Of a stretch of 5,290 nucleotides of DNA, positions 1 to 5,290 are shown piece after piece (within the stretch, counting starts at the first letter, position 1; every line of letters begins with the position of its first letter). The stretch is from Gammaproteobacteria bacterium UBA2965. GTDB lineage: Bacteria > Pseudomonadota > Gammaproteobacteria > Pseudomonadales > Azotimanducaceae. Under the pieces are notes generated by a model. The model had not been told where the DNA came from. It did not search any database and worked only from the letters and a program-made list of their open reading frames with translations. Made by a program: the position numbers and the translations under genes. The stretch lies in the NCBI GenBank assembly GCA_002348385.1, contig DEBD01000002.1, positions 148,680 through 153,969 of the forward strand, read 5' to 3'.

Positions 1-1128
1 GGCGGCCTTCCACACGACATCTGCTTCGCGGTGAAGGCCAATTCCAACCTCAGCGTGCTGGCTCTGTTCAAGGAGCTGGGTGCCGGTTTCGATATCGTAT
101 CCGGTGGCGAGCTGCAGCGCGTGCTGGCGGTGGGCGGCGACCCCGCACGGGTGGTGTTTTCCGGTGTGGGCAAAACCGTGGAAGAGATCGACCTGGCGCT
201 CAAGGTGAACATCGGCTGCTTCAACGTGGAGAGCGCGCAGGAGTTGGCGCGCATAGCCGAGCGCGCGGAGCTCATGGGTTGCCAGGCGCCAATCTCTATC
301 CGCGTGAACCCGGATGTGGACGCCCAGACCCACCCCTACATATCCACGGGCCTGAAAGAGAATAAGTTTGGCGTGCCTGTTTCGTCCGCACTGGGGCTGT
401 ATCGCGAGGCGGACGGGCACCCGAACCTCACCGTGGTGGGAATAGACTGCCACATCGGCTCCCAGATCATGGAGGTTCAGCCCCTGCAGGATGCCATCGC
501 CAGCCTGCTGAACCTGTCGCGCCAGCTCTCCGACACAGGCATCCAGCTGCGTCACATCGACGTAGGCGGCGGTATGGGAGTGACCTACCGGGACGAGCAA
601 GGGCTGGACATCGAGAGCTACGGACAATGCCTTGCCCAACTGCTCGGCGGCACCGGGCTCAAGCTCCTGCTGGAACCTGGTCGGTTCCTGGTGGCCAACG
701 GCGGCGCGCTGCTTACCCGGTTGGAGTACACAAAGCTCGGCCAGGAGCCGGGCCAAAAGAACTTCGCCGTAGTGGATGCGGCCATGAACGACCTGCTGCG
801 CCCCGCTCTGTATCAGGCGTGGCACCAGGTCACGCCGGTAGCCGCAGTACCCAACGCAGTCGAGGAAACGTGGGACGTAGTTGGCCCCGTGTGCGAGTCC
901 GGCGACTTCCTGGCGCAGGACCGCAAGCTGGCGTTGGCGCCGGGAGCGCTTCTCGCCGTGATGTCGGCCGGTGCCTATGGCATGACGTTGAGCTCCAACT
1001 ACAATTCACGCCCAAGACCTCCGGAGGTATTGGTGGACGGCAAAGTGTTCCGCGAAGTACGACGTCGCGAGAGCAGCAGCGATCAGCTTGCCTTGGAATG
1101 CTACCCGGCCACGGTGGCACGTTCGTGA
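1..1128 (+). CDS. lysA: Diaminopimelate decarboxylase, 5' partial
   Basis: This cytoplasmic PLP enzyme decarboxylates meso-2,6-diaminopimelate to L-lysine, the last step of lysine synthesis. The reading frame is open from base 1, so 375 C-terminal residues are visible. About 40-50 residues and the start codon lie off the left edge, judging from the usual length of about 415-420 residues. Counting from base 1, the PLP lysine is K12 in FAVKANSN. HIGSQI begins at H151, the PLP-phosphate glycine loop is at 189-191 (GGGMG), and EPGR is at 225-228. C298-E299 in PVCESGDFL form the active-site segment contributed across the dimer, and Y326 lies in GAYG ahead of SNYNSRPRP. The fold is the alanine-racemase-like barrel plus a C-terminal beta domain. 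The stop codon TGA overlaps the dapF ATG by one base, which suggests translational coupling. Identification is firm. The GTG at 31 is internal and is not the start. Confidence 0.96.
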   Translation, partial: GGLPHDICFAVKANSNLSVLALFKELGAGFDIVSGGELQRVLAVGGDPARVVFSGVGKTVEEIDLALKVNIGCFNVESAQELARIAERAELMGCQAPISIRVNPDVDAQTHPYISTGLKENKFGVPVSSALGLYREADGHPNLTVVGIDCHIGSQIMEVQPLQDAIASLLNLSRQLSDTGIQLRHIDVGGGMGVTYRDEQGLDIESYGQCLAQLLGGTGLKLLLEPGRFLVANGGALLTRLEYTKLGQEPGQKNFAVVDAAMNDLLRPALYQAWHQVTPVAAVPNAVEETWDVVGPVCESGDFLAQDRKLALAPGALLAVMSAGAYGMTLSSNYNSRPRPPEVLVDGKVFREVRRRESSSDQLALECYPATVARS

Positions 1129-1967
1129 TGCTGGAATTCGCCAAAATGCACGGTCTGGGCAACGATTTCATGGTGCTCGATCTGGTCAGCCAGGATTTCG
1201 CTGGTTCGGCAGATCAGATCAAGCAGTGGTCCGACCGCAGAACCGGCGTGGGATTCGACCAGTTGCTCACCATCGAGCCACCCTCGGAGCCCGACTCCGA
1301 TTTCGTCTATCGCATCTACAATGCGGATGGCTCCCAGGCGGAGCAGTGCGGAAACGGCGCCCGCTGCGTGGCGCTCTATATCGGCCATCGAGGCCTGAGC
1401 CCCAAGGCGAGCTTGCGCCTGCAAACGATTTCTGGCCCCATCGAAGCCACCGTGATCGATCCTCACACGGTAGAAGTGGATATGGGAGTCCCCAGCGTGA
1501 GCGCGGATCGGGTTCCCTTCGATGCCAGCCACGGCACCTCCACAGGCCCACTCACCTATCAGCTCACCGCCGGCGCAGGAATTTGGGAGATCACTCCGGT
1601 TTCCATGGGCAATCCGCACGGCGTGACCTTCGTCGACAACATTACTCAGGCTCCGGTTGAGGAAGCGGGCGCCGAGCTGACTAAGCACCCGTTCTTCCCC
1701 CAGGGCGCCAACATCGGTTTCTGCCAGGTGGTGGACGCTGGATTCGTGCGGCTGCGCGTATTCGAGCGCGGTGTGGGCGAAACCCGCGCTTGTGGAACCG
1801 GTGCGTGTGCCGCCGTGGTAGCCGCCCGCCTGCATGGCGCGCTGGGCGAACGCGCGAAAGTTTCCCTGCCCGGAGGGAAGGTGCGCGTCGGCTGGCCCGG
1901 GAGTGAGGCCACCGTTAAAATGACCGGGTCCGCCGCACTGGTCTATGAAGGCTTTGTCGAACCATGA
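1128..1967 (+). CDS. dapF: Diaminopimelate epimerase
   Basis: This PLP-independent racemase interconverts LL- and meso-diaminopimelate in the cytoplasm, supplying meso-DAP to peptidoglycan and to LysA encoded just upstream. The protein has 279 residues, close to the 274 of E. coli. It opens with the family signature KMHGLGNDF at residues 6-14. The two catalytic cysteines are present: C74 in EQCGNGARC and C222 in ETRACGTGA, following ERGVG. The GNPHGV segment at 161-166 also matches the family. The pseudo-symmetric N- and C-terminal halves each carry one cysteine, so the enzyme should be active. The ATG at 1128 was chosen because it gives the canonical N-terminus. The frame stays open back to 627, but that part is lysA read out of frame. 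No strong Shine-Dalgarno precedes the ATG, so initiation probably depends on ribosomes ending lysA at the TGATG junction. Confidence 0.97.
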   Translation: MLEFAKMHGLGNDFMVLDLVSQDFAGSADQIKQWSDRRTGVGFDQLLTIEPPSEPDSDFVYRIYNADGSQAEQCGNGARCVALYIGHRGLSPKASLRLQTISGPIEATVIDPHTVEVDMGVPSVSADRVPFDASHGTSTGPLTYQLTAGAGIWEITPVSMGNPHGVTFVDNITQAPVEEAGAELTKHPFFPQGANIGFCQVVDAGFVRLRVFERGVGETRACGTGACAAVVAARLHGALGERAKVSLPGGKVRVGWPGSEATVKMTGSAALVYEGFVEP

Positions 1968-1974
1968 TCACTCT

Positions 1975-1988
1975 TCCGCGCGCGCGGA
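1975..1988. repeat. 14-base perfect GC-rich palindrome in the dapF-DUF484 gap
   Basis: TCCGCGCGCGCGGA equals its own reverse complement and starts 7 bases after the dapF stop. As RNA it could form a short stem of five pairs with a four-base loop. It contains an alternating CG run, which in general favours Z-DNA. No T-tract follows, so it is not a standard intrinsic terminator. It could slow RNA polymerase, protect mRNA ends, or simply be chance in GC-rich DNA. The rest of the 69-base gap (1968-2036) shows no promoter I could defend. Confidence 0.4.
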
Positions 1989-2036
1989 CGGCCGAGGCAT
2001 CGCGCAACACATAACCGGCGACTATCAAGCAAACCA

Positions 2037-2711
2037 ATGAGCGAACCTATCGAAGAACCCACCAAACTCACCGACGAAGAAGTCATTTCCTATCTGCGCC
2101 TGGATCCGAATTTTTTCCAGCGCCATGCCAACGTACTTTCAGAGCTGAACCTGCCGCACGAATCAGGCGCTGCGGTGTCCCTCATCGAACGTCAGATTTC
2201 CATTCTGCGTGAGCGCAACATGAACATGCGCCGGCGCATGAACGAGTTGGTGGAGACCGCCAAGAACAACGAAACGCTGTTCGAAAAAACCCGCGCGCTC
2301 ACCCTGGAACTGCTTCACGCGGAGGGATGGCACTCGCTCAACGAGGTGCTGGCCACGTACGTGCTGGCGGACTTTCAGGCAGACTTCGTATGCTGCCATC
2401 TGGCTCGCGCCGACCTGCAGCTCGACCACCTGCGCGGCCACGAGGGCACGCTGCCCCACGAAAGCTACCTGAGCGGCCGGCAGCCAGCGTGCGCCACTTT
2501 GCGCCCTGAAGAGCTCACCAAGCTGTTTCCCATACAGGAACACGCAGCCGAAGGGAGCGCCGTGATCGCTCCGCTGGCAACCAAGTCCGGCAGCGCTTGC
2601 CTGGCCATTGGCAGCCTGGACCCGGCTTATTTCAGCCCCGACATGGACACCCTATTCGTGAGCTACATCGCCGAGGTGCTGGGGCGTGTCATACAGAGGC
2701 TCGAATCCTAG
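2037..2711 (+). CDS. DUF484 family protein (YigA-like)
   Basis: This 224-residue protein belongs to DUF484, the family of E. coli YigA (about 235 residues), which has no established function. The diagnostic N-terminal pattern is visible: EEVISYLRLDPNFFQRH at 14-30, LNLPHESGAAVSLIERQ at 37-53, then an arginine-rich helix with LRERN at 57-61. Residues about 50-95 are charged and probably form a long helix or coiled coil. The rest resembles a GAF-like sensory fold, as inferred for the family, and has a CC pair in DFVCCHLA. There is no signal peptide or membrane segment, so it is probably cytoplasmic. The ATG at 2037 is the first start in this frame after dapF and gives the family N-terminus, but no clear Shine-Dalgarno precedes it. 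It lies between dapF and xerC, as in E. coli. Its stop is 5 bases before xerC. Family assignment is strong; the role is unknown. Confidence 0.9.
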   Translation: MSEPIEEPTKLTDEEVISYLRLDPNFFQRHANVLSELNLPHESGAAVSLIERQISILRERNMNMRRRMNELVETAKNNETLFEKTRALTLELLHAEGWHSLNEVLATYVLADFQADFVCCHLARADLQLDHLRGHEGTLPHESYLSGRQPACATLRPEELTKLFPIQEHAAEGSAVIAPLATKSGSACLAIGSLDPAYFSPDMDTLFVSYIAEVLGRVIQRLES

Positions 2712-2716
2712 AGCCC

Positions 2717-3601
2717 ATGAGCGATCAAGGGCACATCGAGCGTTTCCTTGACTACCTGACAATCGAAAAGCGTTATTCGGACAATACCGTAGGCGCCTAT
2801 CGCCGCGACCTGGCGAAACTCACAAAGCACGTCGATGTGCCACTGCCTCTGCTTCGTTCCCATCACATCAACGCCTTCATCGGGCACCTCCATGCCAGCG
2901 GGCTGGCGCCAAAAAGCATCCAAAGAGCCCTCTCCAGCGTTCGCTCGCTGTTCGCCTACCTGGAGAAAAACAAGGTGGTAGACGCGAACCCTGCTGCACT
3001 GAACAAGGCGCCCAAGGCTCGCAGCAAGCTGCCCAACACCCTGGATACCGACCAAGCAGCACGACTATTCGATTTCGAGCCGACCAGCGACCTGGAACGA
3101 CGCGATCGGGCCATGCTGGAGCTGCTCTACAGCAGTGGCGTGCGCCTGTCTGAGCTGGTTGGCATAGATATCCGAGACGTAGACCTGACGGCCGGTTTCG
3201 TAACCGTTACCGGCAAGGGCAACAAAACCCGTCAGGTGCCACTTGGTTCGCACAGCGTGCGCGCCATCGAGCAGTGGCTGACCTGCAGGAAGGGCGCCCG
3301 CGACCCCGCAGCGCCGCTGTTCACGGCGGGGAAAGGCCGCCGCATCAACCCCCGTACCGTACAGCAGCGGCTGAAGCGCCTGGCGCGATTGCAGCTGGGC
3401 AGCAGCCAGCTGCACCCTCACATGCTCAGACACAGCTTCGCCAGCCATCTGCTGGAATCCTCAGGAGATCTACGTGCGGTGCAGGAGCTTCTCGGCCACG
3501 CCGACATCTCCACCACGCAGGTCTACACCCACCTGGATTTCCAGCACTTGGCAAAGGTGTACGACGCGGCCCACCCACGCGCGGGCAGCACAGAAGAGTG
3601 A
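2717..3601 (+). CDS. xerC: Tyrosine recombinase XerC
   Basis: XerC works with XerD at the dif site, under FtsK control, to resolve chromosome dimers before cell division. The 294-residue protein compares with 298 in E. coli. The N-terminal SAM-like DNA-binding domain covers about residues 1-90 (IEKRYSDNTVGAYRRDL near 16-32) and the catalytic domain about 105-290. The full active-site set is present: R143 in SGVRLSEL, K167 in GKGNKTR, H235 and R238 in HMLRHSF, H261 in LLGHADI, and the nucleophile Y270 in TTQVYTH. Each is offset by five residues from the E. coli positions. I chose XerC over XerD because of the dapF-DUF484-xerC-HAD gene order, which is typical of xerC. The ATG at 2717 gives the normal length. 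A start at 2597 in the same frame would overlap DUF484 by 115 bases and add 40 unrelated residues. The recombinase should be active. Confidence 0.95.
   Translation: MSDQGHIERFLDYLTIEKRYSDNTVGAYRRDLAKLTKHVDVPLPLLRSHHINAFIGHLHASGLAPKSIQRALSSVRSLFAYLEKNKVVDANPAALNKAPKARSKLPNTLDTDQAARLFDFEPTSDLERRDRAMLELLYSSGVRLSELVGIDIRDVDLTAGFVTVTGKGNKTRQVPLGSHSVRAIEQWLTCRKGARDPAAPLFTAGKGRRINPRTVQQRLKRLARLQLGSSQLHPHMLRHSFASHLLESSGDLRAVQELLGHADISTTQVYTHLDFQHLAKVYDAAHPRAGSTEE
3592..3598 (+). promoter_or_regulatory. Probable ribosome binding site of the yigB-like gene
   Basis: AGAAGAG is purine-rich and ends 4 bases before the ATG at 3603, within the last codons of xerC. It is the most Shine-Dalgarno-like stretch at any junction in this operon and supports the ATG at 3603. 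The spacing is slightly short and the match imperfect. Confidence 0.35.
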
Positions 3602-3602
3602 C

Positions 3603-4319
3603 ATGCCGCGTCTCAAGGTAATCACCTTCGACCTGGACAACACCCTGTGGGACGTCGACCATGTGATCGGTAACGCCGAGCGGCAAATGCGTGCCTGGCT
3701 AGCCGAGCGGGTACCCGAGTACAACGACCAATTCGGCCCCGACGCGCTCATGGCGCTGCGCGCGCAGGTAATGGAAGAAAACCCGGCGCTGGCTACCGAC
3801 CTTTCCAAGCTGCGCAAAGAGCTGCTGTTCCGGGCCATCCGACACTGCGGCTACGCCGACAACCAAGCTCGACAACACGCTGCTGGCGCTTTCGCACAGT
3901 TTTACGAGGCCCGCCACCAGGTGGAATTCTTCGAAGGCGCGCTGGAGCTACTAGAGGCACTGTGCAGCCGCTACGTGCTTGGCGCGTTAACCAACGGCAA
4001 TGCGGACTTCGCCAAGCTGCGGCTCGCGCGCTATTTTTCGTTCGGATACTCGTCCGCCACCGTAGGTGCGGCGAAACCGGCCCCGCAGATGTTCCAGGCG
4101 GCGCTCAAGCACGCCAATGCCAATCCAGAGCAATCCGTGCACGTGGGGGACCACCTGGTGGACGACGTGCAGGGTGCCGCCGAAGTGGGAATGCACACCG
4201 TCTGGGTCAACCTCAAAGGCACCGATGATCCGGGCCAGGGCCCGAAACCCAGCGCCACCGTCAACAACCTGGCGGGTGTCATCGACGCCATTGCCGAAAT
4301 CGAGCGAAGCGACCGCTAG
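3603..4319 (+). CDS. yigB: HAD-superfamily phosphatase, YigB-like
   Basis: This is a cytoplasmic Mg-dependent hydrolase of the haloacid dehalogenase superfamily. All four HAD motifs are visible: motif I DLDNT at 10-14 with nucleophile D10 and acid/base D12, motif II T130 in ALTNGNAD, motif III K158 in GAAKPAP, and motif IV GDHLVDD with D183 and D187/D188. An alpha-helical cap sits between motifs I and II. The length of 238 residues equals E. coli YigB, which occupies the same place after xerC. E. coli YigB has been reported to dephosphorylate the riboflavin intermediate 5-amino-6-(5-phosphoribitylamino)uracil as well as FMN and sugar phosphates. HAD substrates are hard to predict, so the precise substrate here is inference. 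The gene starts 1 base after the xerC stop. Its TAG stop overlaps the convergent thrC stop. The frame extends back to 3474, but that part is xerC out of frame. Confidence 0.9.
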   Translation: MPRLKVITFDLDNTLWDVDHVIGNAERQMRAWLAERVPEYNDQFGPDALMALRAQVMEENPALATDLSKLRKELLFRAIRHCGYADNQARQHAAGAFAQFYEARHQVEFFEGALELLEALCSRYVLGALTNGNADFAKLRLARYFSFGYSSATVGAAKPAPQMFQAALKHANANPEQSVHVGDHLVDDVQGAAEVGMHTVWVNLKGTDDPGQGPKPSATVNNLAGVIDAIAEIERSDR

Positions 4320-5290
4320 CCGCAGTTGGCGCCCAGGTAGTCCGCCAGCGCATCGAGTTTGGCAGGCAGTTCCACGCTTCGTGAGGGTTTGCCCACCAAC
4401 TCCTGCAGCCCAGGGTGGGACGCGCAATCGTGCCCGATGGCGGCGTTCACGGTTTCCGGAAACTTTGCCGGGTGCGCGGTGGCCAGACAGATCTTGGTGC
4501 CGCTGCTGGTAAAGCGTTGTGCCGCCGCCAGGCCCACCGCGGTGTGCGGGTCCGCCACGTAGCCCCACTGCTGGTAGGCTCGGGTGATGGCCTGCCTGGT
4601 ATCGTTCTCATCTACCGCGGTTGCCAGAAAGTCCTCCTTTTCCGGCGCATCGATGGTCACCGTGCCTTGCTCGGAAAACGCGGACATGAATGCGCCCACC
4701 TGCTCTGCATCGCCGTTCAGGTGGTAGTACAGGAAGCGTTCGAAATTGCTCGCCACCTGAATGTCCATGGCAGGGCTGGAGGTAAAGCGGACGTTTCCGC
4801 GCCGGTACGTGCCCGAATTGAAGAACATGGAAAGAATGTCGTTCTCGTTGGTAGCAACGATGAGCCGTTCTATGGGGAAGCCCATGCGCTTGGCCAGAAA
4901 GCCGGCGAACGCGTTTCCGAAGTTTCCGCTGGGCACCACAAAGCTGACCGGCTGCTCGGAACCGAGCCGCACACTAGCGTAGCCGTAGTAAACGATCTGC
5001 GCCATCACGCGCGCCCAGTTGACGGAGTTCACCGCCCCGAGGCTGTATTGCTCTTTGAATGCCAGATCGGCAAACAGGCTTTTCATCAGCGTCTGACAGT
5101 CGTCAAAGCTGCCGTCCACCGCCAGGCAGTGGACGTTGTCGTCAACTACGGTGGTCATCTGCAGTTCCTGCAGTGCGCTCACCCGACCGCGTGGATACAT
5201 GATGAAAATGTCGATGTCGGGCAGACCGCGCACACCGGCTATCGCCGCGCTGCCGGTGTCGCCGCTGGTGGCTCCCAGAATGTTCAGATG
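4316..5290 (-). CDS. thrC: Threonine synthase, 5' partial
   Basis: This PLP enzyme of fold type II converts O-phospho-L-homoserine and water to L-threonine and phosphate, the last step of threonine synthesis. The frame is open to base 5290, giving 324 C-terminal residues. Roughly 130-140 N-terminal residues, including the PLP-binding lysine of the FKD motif, lie off the right edge. Counting from the edge, visible landmarks are LGATSGDTGSAA at 5-16, NSVNWARVMAQ at 88-98, PSGNFGNAFAG at 120-130 (a glycine-rich stretch probably contacting PLP phosphate), SPAMDIQVASNFER at 172-185, DPHTAVG at 247-253 and TAHPAKFPE at 271-279. These match the longer threonine synthases of Pseudomonas and yeast type. 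The GTG at 5233 is internal and is not the start. Transcription runs toward the lysA operon and the two stop codons overlap. In many relatives hom lies directly upstream, which here would be beyond the right edge. Confidence 0.95.
   Translation of the reverse strand, partial: HLNILGATSGDTGSAAIAGVRGLPDIDIFIMYPRGRVSALQELQMTTVVDDNVHCLAVDGSFDDCQTLMKSLFADLAFKEQYSLGAVNSVNWARVMAQIVYYGYASVRLGSEQPVSFVVPSGNFGNAFAGFLAKRMGFPIERLIVATNENDILSMFFNSGTYRRGNVRFTSSPAMDIQVASNFERFLYYHLNGDAEQVGAFMSAFSEQGTVTIDAPEKEDFLATAVDENDTRQAITRAYQQWGYVADPHTAVGLAAAQRFTSSGTKICLATAHPAKFPETVNAAIGHDCASHPGLQELVGKPSRSVELPAKLDALADYLGANCG

Noticed and set aside
627..1127. A 167-codon N-terminal extension in the dapF frame
   Set aside because: It is lysA read out of frame: rich in Arg, Gly and Pro, with no family similarity, while the ATG at 1128 gives the canonical DapF N-terminus and length.
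1101..1835. A 244-codon open frame on the - strand opposite dapF
   Set aside because: It lies antisense to a clearly real gene. Long antisense frames are common in GC-rich coding DNA, and its translation shows no recognisable domain.
1975..1994. Rho-independent terminator after dapF
   Set aside because: The palindrome can form only a short stem, and no T-rich tract follows.
2597..2716. Upstream start for xerC inside DUF484
   Set aside because: It would add 40 residues with no XerC similarity and overlap DUF484 by 115 bases. The ATG at 2717 gives the normal family length.
2717..3601. Phage or integron integrase marking a mobile element
   Set aside because: Length, residue spacing and gene neighbours all fit housekeeping XerC. 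There is no attachment site, tRNA or cargo gene nearby.
3474..3602. Upstream start for the HAD gene inside xerC
   Set aside because: The 43 extra codons are Thr/Arg/Ser-rich out-of-frame xerC sequence. HAD motif I should lie close to the N-terminus, as it does with the start at 3603.
3987..4568. A 193-codon - strand frame across the yigB/thrC junction
   Set aside because: It overlaps the real thrC in another frame on the same strand and yigB antisense. Its Gly/Arg-rich composition is typical of a shadow frame.

Overview
The window looks like ordinary chromosomal DNA of a gammaproteobacterium, with a GC content of roughly 60% judged by eye. The evidence is gene order: lysA, dapF, a DUF484 gene, xerC and a YigB-type HAD phosphatase follow one another on the + strand. 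E. coli has dapF-yigA-xerC-yigB, and Pseudomonas and relatives have the same block with lysA in front. The genus cannot be fixed from this sequence. There are no tRNAs, rRNAs, insertion sequences, CRISPR arrays or phage genes.

Layout: bases 1-1128 hold lysA, which runs off the left edge and lacks its N-terminus. dapF (1128-1967) overlaps it by one base. A 69-base gap (1968-2036) holds a 14-base perfect GC-rich palindrome. The DUF484 gene (2037-2711) is followed after 5 bases by xerC (2717-3601) and after 1 base by the yigB-like gene (3603-4319). These five genes are probably one transcription unit, since no terminator is visible between them. On the - strand, thrC (4316-5290) converges on the operon and runs off the right edge without its N-terminus. 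The two convergent genes overlap by 4 bases, and their stop codons share the sequence CTAG.

Functionally, DapF epimerises LL- to meso-diaminopimelate for cell wall and lysine, LysA decarboxylates meso-diaminopimelate to lysine, and ThrC makes threonine, so three of the six genes belong to the aspartate amino acid family. XerC is the chromosome-dimer resolvase that works with XerD at dif. The HAD protein is a small-molecule phosphatase, possibly acting in riboflavin synthesis as reported for E. coli YigB. DUF484 has no established biochemical function.

Every gene keeps its recognisable catalytic residues where these fall inside the window, and none is frameshifted. I found no convincing sign of a new biological system. 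The findings are modest: the tight gene junctions, the dapF-DUF484 gap, the thrC neighbour and the uncharacterised DUF484 protein.
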